Positions 52,905 through 61,307 are shown, numbered from the stretch's first letter. The stretch is 64,000 nt of DNA from JABCYV01 sp963696025 (GCA_963696025.1 CAVOII010000009.1:307562-371561), one strand, 5' to 3'. The notes: generated by a model not told the origin, from the letters alone. Translations and numbers: made by a program.

Positions 52905-53666
52905 ATGTACAGGACCAGATTTAAGGAAGAAATAGTTGCGGAATTTCTGCCTCCTGTTCGATCCAGGAGGAACGAGAAAGTGATTATTCTGTGCGATGGA
53001 ATGCCGTCAACACCGCGGAAACAACCCTTAATGACATTCTTGTCCGAAAAGGGTTATTGGGTATTCTATCCCCGGTATCGAGGAGCTTGGGAGAGCGATG
53101 GGCAGTTTCTCGAAAAGTCGCCCCACGAAGACATCCTCGACATCATTGAAGAGTTACCCAACGGAATTAGGGAAGTTGCGTTTGGCAAGCGCTTTCCACT
53201 GTCACCAGATGAGATTTTCGTGATTGGCGGAAGCTTCGGTGGTGCGGCTGCCATACTCTCGTCGTTGGATCCGCGCGTGAAAAAAGTGATTGCCAACTGT
53301 CCGGTGGTGGACTGGGCAATCCTTCCACATTCCGAAAGAGCGGAAACCTCGAACCGTAGCTACTCCGCGTATCTGCGCCAGGCGTTCGGCAACGGCTATC
53401 GCCTTTCGGATAAAAATTGGAACAAGTTGCGCAACGGCATCTTCTACAATCCGTCGTATCACATTCCGGAAATCACTGCATCCAAAATAATGATCTTCCA
53501 CGCCAAAGATGATCCTTATATTCCTTACAAAGTAGTAAAACGCTTTGCCGCTCGCACCGGAGTGAGAGTTAACTCTCTGACGCACGGCGGACACGTGAGG
53601 ACGGAGGACATCGTTCGAAGGTACTGGCCCCGGATAAAAAGGTTTATTGAATCCGATGTTTCGTGA
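52905..53666 (+). CDS. Alpha/beta hydrolase
   Basis: 253 residues from ATG 52905 (GGAGATAAGAGC upstream); ATGs at 52830 and 52887 are in frame but lack ribosome sites. Catalytic triad of the alpha/beta-hydrolase fold: Ser in FVIGGSFGGAAA, Asp in FHAKDDPYIPY and His in LTHGGHVRTED. Similar in layout to prolyl-oligopeptidase-like serine hydrolases. Cytoplasmic, substrate unknown. Last chromosomal protein gene before the tRNA-Leu and the island. Confidence 0.88.
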   Translation: MYRTRFKEEIVAEFLPPVRSRRNEKVIILCDGMPSTPRKQPLMTFLSEKGYWVFYPRYRGAWESDGQFLEKSPHEDILDIIEELPNGIREVAFGKRFPLSPDEIFVIGGSFGGAAAILSSLDPRVKKVIANCPVVDWAILPHSERAETSNRSYSAYLRQAFGNGYRLSDKNWNKLRNGIFYNPSYHIPEITASKIMIFHAKDDPYIPYKVVKRFAARTGVRVNSLTHGGHVRTEDIVRRYWPRIKRFIESDVS

Positions 53667-53755
53667 GCCTCCACAAAATTCAGGACTACCCAGAAACACG
53701 CGCATGACAAAACCGACCGTGTAAACTAGACTGGAAACTCAAGCAGCTCCGATAA

Positions 53756-53843
53756 GCCGGGATGGCGGAACTGGCAGACGCAGCGGACTCAAAATCCGCC
53801 GGTACTTAGTACCTTGGGGGTTCGACTCCCCCTCCCGGCACCA
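53756..53843 (+). tRNA. tRNA-Leu (anticodon CAA)
   Basis: Acceptor GCCGGGA/TCCCGGC, anticodon stem GCGGA/TCCGC with loop CTCAAAA (anticodon CAA), the long variable arm expected for leucine (CGGTACTTAGTACCTTG), T arm GGGGG-TTCGACT-CCCCC, discriminator A and encoded CCA. Its 3' end points at the integrase gene 22 bases away, the usual arrangement when an element uses the tRNA as attachment site. Confidence 0.95.
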
Positions 53844-53865
53844 ATCCAACCCACAGGAAGTAAAG

Positions 53866-55137
53866 CTAGTTAGGAAGGTAAGAAGGAGAAGCCGCTAAGC
53901 GAGCAATCCCCGGTGTTGGTGCAACTCTGCCCGATTTCTGCCCGAAAATCAGCGCATCGGATCTTTTCTGAGCAGCCACGTCGCGCTTCTGGCTCACCTC
54001 CATTTTCAGCGCCGCATCCGCGATGTCGGACCGCGAGACGATGTGGTAGCGATCGAACATGCTGCGAGTCTTGTGCCCACTAATGGTCATGGCGACACGT
54101 TCGGACACTCCGGCTCGCACCATGTTGCGCACGGCCGTCCTCCGCAGATCGTGGAAGATCAGCCCGACATATTTCAGGTCGTTGCGTTTCCATTTGTGCG
54201 AACACGCATTACAGTGGCCCTCCTCCGTCACAGCTTGTTCGCATTGCGGGCAAACCAGTTCTCCGAGACCGGCCCCGCAACACACATTGGCCCAAGTCCG
54301 TCGGAAGTCGCCGACCGGTCCATTGTTGTCACGAGTGAATACGTACTCATCGGGATTTTTTCCTAGAACGCATTGCGCCAGGAGGACGCGGACCTGCTTG
54401 GTCATCATTACTTCTCTTCCATCATCGTTTTTCGTCGTGCCAGGATCCAGTCGAATCGTCCCGGCGGGCAGATTCACGTGCCGTACACGCAGCCCTGTGA
54501 GCTCAGAATGACGCCAGCCATACGTGAACCCAACCTCGAAAAGCGATCGCATCCAGAGGCCAACGTCCGTGCACTCGGCTGCGAGGTGGATGTACTGATC
54601 CGACTCTAGGAAGCCCCTACGAATGTTCGACTCCTTAAGCATAGGTATGTACGGCACGATTCGAACCTTGGGTGGCGTGCACTCCCGAGCCAGATTGAAG
54701 CTACGCTTGATTACTGCTAACTCACGGTTAATAGTGGCGTTTTCCGCGCCCTCCTGCTGTCTGTGGCAGATGTAGCGACGGACGTGGTCGGTTGTAACAT
54801 CTGCCGCGCGCCTTCGGGTAAAGAAAGGCGACAGGTGTAAACGCCACCGGGCCTCAACGTCAGAAGTACTCTTGCGACCGTTGACTCTGTGCTCCTCAAG
54901 GAGATCACTGAACAAGTCATCCAGCCAGATGTTCTCGCGGGGAATGTAGGTTGCCGTTGTCACTTCGGCTAAGCGGCGCTGCAGCAACTTCTCCGCAATT
55001 CTCCAGTCGTTGGAGTGGCTATTTTCGCGACGTGGAATTCCGCGATCGCTGAATTTGATCCACCAGTTTGCGGATCCGTTCTGAAAAACGCTCCCTCTCG
55101 GGCGGTTTCGTCGCTGTCGTTCAGGTTGTTGTTCCAT
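53866..55137 (-). CDS. Tyrosine recombinase/integrase with zinc-ribbon insert
   Basis: 423 residues. An N-terminal AP2-like and SAM-like core-binding part (about 15-160, SVFQNGSANWWIKFSDRG and KSTSDVEARWRLHLSPFF) precedes the catalytic domain: Arg in YGWRHSEL, His-x-x-Arg in FHDLRRTAVRNM, His in SGHKTRSMFDRYH with the nucleophile Tyr. Between the beta-sheet Lys region and HxxR is an insert CPQCEQAVTEEGHCNACSHKW, a four-cysteine zinc ribbon. It catalyses integration and excision at the tRNA-Leu. The reading frame is complete. Confidence 0.95.
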   Translation of the reverse strand: MEQQPERQRRNRPRGSVFQNGSANWWIKFSDRGIPRRENSHSNDWRIAEKLLQRRLAEVTTATYIPRENIWLDDLFSDLLEEHRVNGRKSTSDVEARWRLHLSPFFTRRRAADVTTDHVRRYICHRQQEGAENATINRELAVIKRSFNLARECTPPKVRIVPYIPMLKESNIRRGFLESDQYIHLAAECTDVGLWMRSLFEVGFTYGWRHSELTGLRVRHVNLPAGTIRLDPGTTKNDDGREVMMTKQVRVLLAQCVLGKNPDEYVFTRDNNGPVGDFRRTWANVCCGAGLGELVCPQCEQAVTEEGHCNACSHKWKRNDLKYVGLIFHDLRRTAVRNMVRAGVSERVAMTISGHKTRSMFDRYHIVSRSDIADAALKMEVSQKRDVAAQKRSDALIFGQKSGRVAPTPGIARLAASPSYLPN

Positions 55138-55473
55138 TGTTTGAAGCTCCTTATGTTATGTCGGTCCAAAGACCGGGATGAAGCCGAAGAGAATGAATCA
55201 GCGAGGTTGGCCTGAGAAGTCGCTAGCGACGAGGCTTGAGATTGAGTAACAGCGGCGGTATTTTGGAAAGCAGCCATCGTTGCCTCGCGTAAGGCGACGG
55301 TCGGTTACGCGCTGGTCGGTGTTCGACGCATCGGCCAGTGCGGCTCTAGTGTACTCCTCAACTCCGCGGATTTACTGGCGTTGTCGTTGCCACAGCTCCT
55401 CCATGCAGTTCTCCGAATGACCGTGTAAGCACAGTCTTTTCTTCAACGCAGGCGCTACCGGACTGGTTCTTCT
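55138..55473. other. Intergenic region in island, nothing recognised
   Basis: About 335 bases upstream of the integrase. A short ORF reads MAAFQNTAAVTQSQASSL from 55277 but mostly overlaps the integrase in another frame and has no ribosome site. The integrase promoter should lie here. Confidence 0.5.
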
Positions 55474-55719
55474 TCACCAAATCGAAGTCTTGTTCCGTTC
55501 GATCCAGCGGTCGAGATCCCGCACGTCGATCAACCATGGCGCGCTCTCGCCGTACCTCACGATTGGAATCTCCTGCGCCTGGATGAGTGCACGCAGTTTC
55601 CCGGGTGACATCGACAGGTACTGCGCAGCCGGCTTCAACCGTAGCAAGCGCCGCGAGTGCGTTGTCGCCGTCGTGAGTTCGTGCGGCGTCGATTGCGGAT
55701 TGATCAGACCTTTCGGCAT
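55474..55719 (-). CDS. Small HTH (excisionase/HTH_17-like) DNA-binding protein
   Basis: 81 residues from ATG 55719; the frame is open to 55797 but that would overlap the topoisomerase A gene. The C-terminal half LLRLKPAAQYLSMSPGKLRALIQAQEIPIVRYGESAPWLIDVRDLDRWIE is a MerR/excisionase-type winged helix. Such proteins control excision or replication in mobile elements. It follows the topoisomerase VI-A-like gene on the same strand. Confidence 0.75.
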   Translation of the reverse strand: MPKGLINPQSTPHELTTATTHSRRLLRLKPAAQYLSMSPGKLRALIQAQEIPIVRYGESAPWLIDVRDLDRWIERNKTSIW

Positions 55720-55777
55720 AAATCGGATTCGTAAACCTCTGCGTATCGGTATTCCGAGTGCGGGGACGACCTCTGCG

Positions 55778-57049
55778 TCATGCGCACCTCGCAGCAATGC
55801 GGCTTAGGGCCTGATCCCAGGACAGTGCTGGCTCGTCATGCAATAGCTTGCGCAAGCGCCTACCTAAATCTGCAGGCATCGGCTGTGTGTTTGGCTCTGT
55901 TCTAATTTTCACAATTGCAGCTTTGACCTTGGCCAGCACCCGTGCTCGACGCCATGCGTCCTCAAGCGTCCTTTTGTCCGGAATGACTTTCGTTACACCG
56001 TGCTCGTCAAGCTTGCCCTCAAGCCAGCGGACAAACTGGTCCGATGTCAGAGCGTTCAATTCCACCCGCTTCCCGCGCCACTTTTTGTAGCCGACCTGCT
56101 CCTCGATTAAGAAATCGATCTCGTCGCGAGTCACGCTGCCGTAATCGAGAAGCTTTTGGCCGGGATGCTTTATTTGGTCAAACTCAACTGGCTCCGTTTG
56201 AAGGTGCATTTCCTCCACGTCCACCAGGCGTAACCCGAGATCTATCACGGTCGGCTCAACCTGAAACTTATAGCGTCGCGTGTCGTGACCGAGGTTATGC
56301 GCGATGCTGAGGCCCGAGACGTCGAAGTCGTGCATGACCAGAAGTGTCACCCCAACTTGCGACAGCTTGTCTACCAACTGCCTAGTTGCGGTGGTCGACA
56401 TGCCTTTGGAGCTGAAGATGGCCAAGTCGTAACGGTCAGCTATCTGGCTGCGCTCCAGTAGTGCGTCGAAACCCTCCTTCTCGATAAATAGCGCAAACCT
56501 ATAACGGTTGTTGGGTCCTTTGGTCGGGTACATCTCGTCAATATCAATCTCCAGGTCCTTTGCAGGATTGCCATCGCGCCAAGACGCAACGTACTTGCGG
56601 ACATCGAGTGTTCCTAGTCCTAGGCGAATGCGAACGTGTGGTTCGACCAAATGGCCGCGAGCATCGTAGACGACGTCCCAGCCTGCAGTTTCATTCGGAT
56701 GATCGAGCATGTAATCCGGCAGCAATGTTTGTGTGAAGTAATCAGAATCTTTCCAGCACTTCCCACCTGTCTCGGCGAGTACCAAGGAACGCGCTGGGTA
56801 CATGATTTGCCTCGCGTTGGCAGGCCACCTTCCGTTGCCGGATGCCAGCTCATAAGCTTGCGGTATGACCTTATAGGCAGCGGGCTTTATGACGTCGTCT
56901 CGCTCATGCCGATGGCGCAAGCGTTCGATCTGCCGATCAGAGAGATAGTCGTTATCGGCAGTGGCAGCAGCGCGGCGCTTTGCGCGCGCAAATTCCTTCG
57001 TGGCGCTCGTAACTGCCTTGGCCAACATGTCTTTCAGTTCGCTGCTCAC
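55778..57049 (-). CDS. Topoisomerase VI subunit A-like (Spo11-type) DNA-cleaving protein
   Basis: 423 residues from GTG 57049, which overlaps the B-gene stop (GTGA) with AAGGGG upstream. The WHD/CAP-like part carries ARQIMYPARSLV, where Tyr84 takes the catalytic tyrosine place of the RxxYY motif (the first Tyr is Met). The Toprim part has FALFIEKEGFDALLE (Glu190), FSSKGMSTTATRQLVDKL and VMHDFDVSGLSIA (Asp241/Asp243), matching VEK, TGKGxPDxATRRFL and DxDPxG of Topo VI-A. Together with the B subunit it should make ATP-gated double-strand breaks for strand passage. Related to archaeal Topo VI and Spo11, but divergent. Confidence 0.85.
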   Translation of the reverse strand: MSSELKDMLAKAVTSATKEFARAKRRAAATADNDYLSDRQIERLRHRHERDDVIKPAAYKVIPQAYELASGNGRWPANARQIMYPARSLVLAETGGKCWKDSDYFTQTLLPDYMLDHPNETAGWDVVYDARGHLVEPHVRIRLGLGTLDVRKYVASWRDGNPAKDLEIDIDEMYPTKGPNNRYRFALFIEKEGFDALLERSQIADRYDLAIFSSKGMSTTATRQLVDKLSQVGVTLLVMHDFDVSGLSIAHNLGHDTRRYKFQVEPTVIDLGLRLVDVEEMHLQTEPVEFDQIKHPGQKLLDYGSVTRDEIDFLIEEQVGYKKWRGKRVELNALTSDQFVRWLEGKLDEHGVTKVIPDKRTLEDAWRRARVLAKVKAAIVKIRTEPNTQPMPADLGRRLRKLLHDEPALSWDQALSRIAARCA

Positions 57050-58362
57050 ACGATCGCCCCTTTTCCGTGATCCGTGAACGTAAATCGTGGGCAGGCTTGG
57101 TGAATCAGCAAGACAACCGGGTCGTGCCGTTGCACGTGGCAATCGGCCAGCACGTCGCTGAGGTGCCCTGACGGGACTTTGAAGACGGGCGAGTGATTAA
57201 GACCCACGATTAGACGCCGCCGACAACGTAGCGTCGCGAGGCCAAATGCGACCTCAACGACGAAGGGCAGACCGTCCTTCCCAATATCGGCCGCTTTCCG
57301 GTACGTGAACCCTTCTGGCGCGACACCCTGCGCCACGAGCGCAGCCTGCAAATGCTCTTTACCGATGACACCGAGCCTTTGTGGTTTGACCGGGCGCGAT
57401 GCTTGTTGCATGGCAACCAGCAAGCGTTCAACCGCGGCAATGTTAACGTCGCCATCGACGACCAGATCGTCCAAGCACCAAGTGGACATCCCGGCTCCGG
57501 CGAGCACGCGCTTGCGATACTGCGTTCCAGTTAGTCCGTCGAATTCGCCTACAAAATCGCGCAAGGTGGTGCATTTATCCCGTTTGATATAGGCAGCTAT
57601 CAACGCCCGCAGATCCGCAGGTGTGTACCAGTGTGCCGAGGTTGGCTGCGATGTACGCCATTTGCGCCACCCGGGATCAGAAGCGGGGAACGTGGATACC
57701 TTGCCATTGGGGAGTTCGAGTTTGAAAGCCGTGTGGGGGTTCAATGCACTGAAGTCGGCCACCAAATTGCGCAGCGCCTCGGCAATGGTCTTGGCTTGGT
57801 AAAATTCCGCGTTCCGGTCCTGAGCCTCCACGCTTGCTATCCCGGTCCAATGCACCTTGACGCAGGTGCCCTTTTTTACCAAACGCGCCTTGTCGTGGGA
57901 AATGTTAGGCACTTGAGCGATGCGGTCCAGGCTCACTTCGATGCGGTGATACCAGCTGCGGCCTGTGACCTCAATCAGGCCGCGCTCACCATTAGCTACG
58001 AACGGTGCCACCCAAAGGCACTTGAGCGCGTTGCCAAGCTGCCCCCGCGTTGGTGACAAATAATATTTCTTGTCGGAGATCCGGACATGGTAGTCAAGCG
58101 AACGGTCGACGATCTCAGGCTTGAGGCCAGGCCCATTGTCGCTGACCGTGAACGCGTCCGGTTCGAGTGTGACTACAATCTCAGGTGCGACATCCGTGCT
58201 CTCGCAGGCGTCGAGGGCATTGTCGATCATTTCTTTAACAAGGACTACAGGCCAGCGCGGTTTACTGTAGCCAATCTGAGCAGTGAGTTCCGACTCGGTG
58301 AAGAACTCCATTGTGCGATCAGTTATGAATGGCGTACGAGATAAGTGATTTTCTCTCTTCAT
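57046..58362 (-). CDS. Topoisomerase VI subunit B-like GHKL ATPase
   Basis: 438 residues. Bergerat ATP-binding fold: VKEMIDNALDACE (Glu44, Asn48), SDNGPGL (75-80) and the lid SPTRGQLGNALK (about 103-114). The transducer-like part contains RPVKPQRLGVIGKEHLQAAL and GLPFVVEVAFGL, which parallel the LSPIGEE and PFxxEVGxAYGG stretches of Topo VI-B. It is shorter than archaeal B subunits of over 500 residues, so some C-terminal or H2TH parts are absent. AAGAAGGT precedes the ATG. Gene order B then A with a 4-base overlap is that of archaeal topo VI operons. Confidence 0.85.
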   Translation of the reverse strand: MKRENHLSRTPFITDRTMEFFTESELTAQIGYSKPRWPVVLVKEMIDNALDACESTDVAPEIVVTLEPDAFTVSDNGPGLKPEIVDRSLDYHVRISDKKYYLSPTRGQLGNALKCLWVAPFVANGERGLIEVTGRSWYHRIEVSLDRIAQVPNISHDKARLVKKGTCVKVHWTGIASVEAQDRNAEFYQAKTIAEALRNLVADFSALNPHTAFKLELPNGKVSTFPASDPGWRKWRTSQPTSAHWYTPADLRALIAAYIKRDKCTTLRDFVGEFDGLTGTQYRKRVLAGAGMSTWCLDDLVVDGDVNIAAVERLLVAMQQASRPVKPQRLGVIGKEHLQAALVAQGVAPEGFTYRKAADIGKDGLPFVVEVAFGLATLRCRRRLIVGLNHSPVFKVPSGHLSDVLADCHVQRHDPVVLLIHQACPRFTFTDHGKGAIV

Positions 58363-58532
58363 ACCTTCTTGTTTGGCTCCACACGTTGACTTGCAGCGCG
58401 GTGCCGGTTTATCGGACTAGCCCTGGTAACAATCATCAGAGTCCAATGCTCAACTATTCTCTTGTTGCATCTGCGCAAAAAAATTGGCAAAGACGCGGCG
58501 GCATGAGTTCGGTATCTGCCGCGTTTGTGTCA

Positions 58533-59204
58533 TCATGGCCTGAGCGGGGAGGGATTCGATCCAGCCCCGCCCTTTGGTTTTCGGGTTTGCGTTTGTGAAA
58601 CCCCGCCCGGCGAAGGCGGAAACCTGCCCGGTTCTCTCCTATGGCCCCCTTGATTAGGTTGATTGGGTTGATTGCGTTGATTATTTGATTCTTGATTAAA
58701 GGATTCTCGATTGAGGGGGTCTGGGGGAGCGTCAGGGCCGATCCGTTTGACCAGCTCCGTGATTCGGGAGTAGACCTCGTCCTCGTTTTTCAGCCTTCCT
58801 TTGCTGTTGTGGGTACAGTCTTCAACTCGAGCAATGAAGCATTTGCCGACGAAGATGGCTGGGTTCATTCTTTCGCCCTTAAACGGTGGACCGTCATTTG
58901 CTAGCGACCAAGCATGAAAGAATTTTGATTCTCCGCTCTTGCCCGCGCTTGGAGATTCACCGCTTCCCATGTTGAGGAAGAAGCTGACCTCACCTGGCTC
59001 ATCCATGAAATGTCCCTCTATGCGAAGCGACCACCGTTTAAATGAGTAGAGCCACTCAGGCCCCTGCACCTTGTGAAAACAGACCATGCGCAGGCCCCCG
59101 TCATGTTTCGGATATTCAGGCGGGTCCCACACAGGGTCTGTCGCTATTCTTGAGCTGCAATTGCTCCGCCCGCGCTTATGACGTCGAACGTCGTTTTGAC
59201 TCAT
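58533..59204 (-). CDS. Mobile-element conserved hypothetical protein
   Basis: 223 residues from ATG 59204 (GGAGGTTGC directly upstream). A beta-rich N-terminal domain (LRMVCFHKVQGPEWLYSFKRWSLRIEG, VSFFLNMGSGESPSAGKSGESKFFHAW, GKCFIARVEDCTHNSKGRLKNEDEVYSRITELVK) is followed by an Asn/Gln-rich linker (NQESNNQRNQPNQPNQ) and a Pro/Gly tail. Proteins of this layout recur in plasmids and integrative elements, without a known role that I can name. Its start overlaps the preceding gene by 29 bases. The last codons (GGAGSNPSPLRP) derive from a sequence resembling a tRNA 3' end. Confidence 0.75.
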   Translation of the reverse strand: MSQNDVRRHKRGRSNCSSRIATDPVWDPPEYPKHDGGLRMVCFHKVQGPEWLYSFKRWSLRIEGHFMDEPGEVSFFLNMGSGESPSAGKSGESKFFHAWSLANDGPPFKGERMNPAIFVGKCFIARVEDCTHNSKGRLKNEDEVYSRITELVKRIGPDAPPDPLNRESFNQESNNQRNQPNQPNQGGHRREPGRFPPSPGGVSQTQTRKPKGGAGSNPSPLRP

Positions 59205-59610
59205 GCAACCTCCGATTGGCCTTCGGCTCGGGAATAGCGGCTTTTGCCCTTTCTTGGAAGGGTCGATCACTCATAAGCGCATCTGTCGCGGAATCCGAGG
59301 GTGTACCGCCTGGAACAGGCATTTCTTGCGAAGTTGTAGCCGATCGACATCTGTCGCAAACCCACTGCGAGCAGGACCGGAAGACCCCGGGCACGATCCG
59401 TAAGCATCGCTCACAGACATAGGCGCCAGTGAAACCGGATCTGAACTTGCTCGAGTACGCCGGATGCGAGTGATTAGAGCAATTCTCAGTAAAGTGCCTT
59501 AGCGGGCCGCCGAGCCACATTCGCACGATCGAGAGCGGTTTTCGTTGAGCCGCGGAATCAGACTTGATTCGGGAAGTGAGATGTGAGAAGTTCTGAGTGT
59601 TCGATAACAT
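59176..59610 (-). CDS. Zinc-ribbon hypothetical protein
   Basis: 144 residues from ATG 59610 with AAGGAAACT upstream. One likely zinc ribbon CERCLRIVPGVFRSCSQWVCDRCRS (C-x2-C and C-x2-C). The rest is Ser/Arg-rich without a known domain. It overlaps the next gene by 29 bases, so the pair is probably co-translated. Possible nucleic-acid binding (inference from the finger). Confidence 0.65.
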   Translation of the reverse strand: MLSNTQNFSHLTSRIKSDSAAQRKPLSIVRMWLGGPLRHFTENCSNHSHPAYSSKFRSGFTGAYVCERCLRIVPGVFRSCSQWVCDRCRSATTSQEMPVPGGTPSDSATDALMSDRPFQERAKAAIPEPKANRRLHESKRRSTS

Positions 59611-59623
59611 AGTTTCCTTTCAG

Positions 59624-59656
59624 ATCTCGGCGCTTCCCTAGTTAGGGCGCCGAGAT
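59624..59656. terminator. Strong hairpin, with T-tract on the plus strand
   Basis: ATCTCGGCGC (59624-59633) pairs perfectly with GCGCCGAGAT (59647-59656), with a further CCTA/TAGG pairing in the loop. On the plus strand it is followed by TTTTTT, the form of an intrinsic terminator. All genes here are on the minus strand, where it instead sits just upstream of the 59610 ribosome site, without a T-tract. It may shield the island from plus-strand readthrough or act as a leader element. Confidence 0.65.
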
Positions 59657-59700
59657 TTTTTATTGAAGATCAGAATTGGGTGATCCCTTCTGGACACTGT

Positions 59701-60012
59701 TCAGCACAACAGGCGTTCGTCTGCTTGTGGTGTCGCTCGAGCATCCGCTTGTATCGTTGCGGAACGCCGCAGCGAAAGCAGGGCCCGAGACTCAGTACGC
59801 CTGCCGGTCTTTAATCTAGCTGCCCGTTGATTTGCCTTCCGGCCAGCTTGGTCCCGCACTCTCGCGGCAACGTCCTCGGCTTTCACCAACCAACGCCCGT
59901 CTTTTTTTCGAGCCCGCAACCTGCCGATTCGCAGCAATGGATACAGCACATCCAATCGGATGCCAAGTCTTACAGCAGCTTCACGCGGCGAGATTTCTGG
60001 AGCGCTTTTCAT
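59701..60012 (-). CDS. HTH DNA-binding protein (excisionase-like)
   Basis: 103 residues with GGAGG eight bases before the ATG. The first ~55 residues (ISPREAAVRLGIRLDVLYPLLRIGRLRARKKDGRWLVKAEDVAAR) form a MerR-like winged helix as in excisionases and plasmid regulators. The remaining part is Arg-rich and disordered. Likely a DNA-binding regulator of the island. Confidence 0.78.
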   Translation of the reverse strand: MKSAPEISPREAAVRLGIRLDVLYPLLRIGRLRARKKDGRWLVKAEDVAARVRDQAGRKANQRAARLKTGRRTESRALLSLRRSATIQADARATPQADERLLC

Positions 60013-60135
60013 TGGCGTTGTCCTCCACTAGAGGTGTGGTCCCGTACACGTACTTGTAATGCAGACACACTGAGCGATGTGGTGTCGGAACTGGGTATTT
60101 AAAGCGAGAGGTGCAACAACTGTGGAAATCTACCG

Positions 60136-60864
60136 CTAGAGGTTTATCCGCAAGCTACCGCGCCGCGCACCAGCGGCATGGATAATCAGTGTGCCCCAAA
60201 GTGTTCGGTTTGTACTCCTGAATGAGTCGCGCACACGGCTATGTGGCTGCCCTATTTCCTTCAAAAGCTCGCCTTGGTGTATGTCTGCCACGCCGATGAG
60301 ATACTGCGTGTGGAGCTTCTTGATAATGATGGATTGATTCGAGGTAAGCTCGTAACTTTTTCCTCGCCACGACACGAACCTGTAGCCCTCAGAATGCATA
60401 AAGATTCCCGGACTAGGGTTCTTTATGGCTTCACTTTGAAATCCACATGCCTCGCAACCCCAAGAGGCGTAGTAACCGGAGAGGTCCTCACACAATTCAT
60501 AACGCTGTTCGATTGCTAACCCGCAATGTGGGCACGGAGCAGAAGGAAGGAATCGGGAAACCGACGGGCCGCCGCTTGAAAGTGGCTTCTTGGAGGCACC
60601 CTCGATTGTGAGCCGCAGTCGGCCACGCACCCCCCGAAACAAAGCGACATCAGGACGGACAATCGTTGCGTCGATCTTGTATGCGGTCCCCCACTCGAAT
60701 CGCAGTACTTGATAACGAGTGATCTCACTTTGCCAACGGCATTCGTCACAGTATTGCCATTCGTAAACTATGTTTCCATCGCGCAGCTCGCCTTTCTGCA
60801 CTGGTCCCCATTCACAAACTGGGCAATAAAAATCGTCGATAGCTCTTGCCTTTGCTTCATTCAT
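60136..60864 (-). CDS. Double zinc-ribbon protein with C-terminal winged helix
   Basis: 242 residues from ATG 60864; GTG 60879 is an alternative and neither has a good ribosome site. Two four-Cys ribbons: CPVCEWGP...CDECRW near residues 15-45 and CPHCGL...CEACGF near 110-145. The C-terminal ~70 residues (YELTSNQSIIIKKLHTQYLIGVADIHQGELLKEIG) look like a winged helix, ending WGTLIIHAAGARRGSLRINL. The combination suggests a regulator or nucleic-acid-binding protein of the island; no named family recognised. Confidence 0.7.
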   Translation of the reverse strand: MNEAKARAIDDFYCPVCEWGPVQKGELRDGNIVYEWQYCDECRWQSEITRYQVLRFEWGTAYKIDATIVRPDVALFRGVRGRLRLTIEGASKKPLSSGGPSVSRFLPSAPCPHCGLAIEQRYELCEDLSGYYASWGCEACGFQSEAIKNPSPGIFMHSEGYRFVSWRGKSYELTSNQSIIIKKLHTQYLIGVADIHQGELLKEIGQPHSRVRDSFRSTNRTLWGTLIIHAAGARRGSLRINL

Positions 60865-61307
60865 ACAAACGATAGCCACACTGGGCGGCCACTTAATGAT
60901 CTTATTTCTATTTACCTTGGATGAGACATGGCGGGGAGAAGAAAAGAAAAAACTCTACATTCGCGGCTCCGCGGTGAGCTCGTTTTACTAGCAAGAGCTT
61001 TGCTCAGCCTCTTGCTCTTGCTTTTTTTTCTCATCTGAACGCGTCGCGAAGTTTCGGTTGACTCGAGCGCAATGCGCTCTGCTGGTTGCACCGTAGGCGG
61101 ACCTATTCGCTGTTGCTCGCGGTGTATGAAGCCGCGGTCGCATTCGTACCATTCGTTCAGATAGACAAGAGCGAAGGGCCTTTGAAGCTCTCGAACACAG
61201 CGGTTGTTCCCGCAAGGTAAATACTCGGCAGGCATTACCCGCTTGTGGCTCTGGTTCTGCAATGTTACAAACCGAGAACAGGGCGGTTGCCGAGGGCTTA
61301 GGGGAAG
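60865..61307. other. Divergent intergenic region in island
   Basis: About 440 bases. Minus-strand frames here read protein-like words (YLNEWYECDRGF) but overlap each other in two frames and lack a ribosome site, so no gene is called. The region must hold the divergent promoters. Confidence 0.45.

Noticed and set aside
55138..55277. Short Ser/Ala/Gln-rich ORF before the integrase
   Set aside because: No ribosome site and most of the frame overlaps the integrase.
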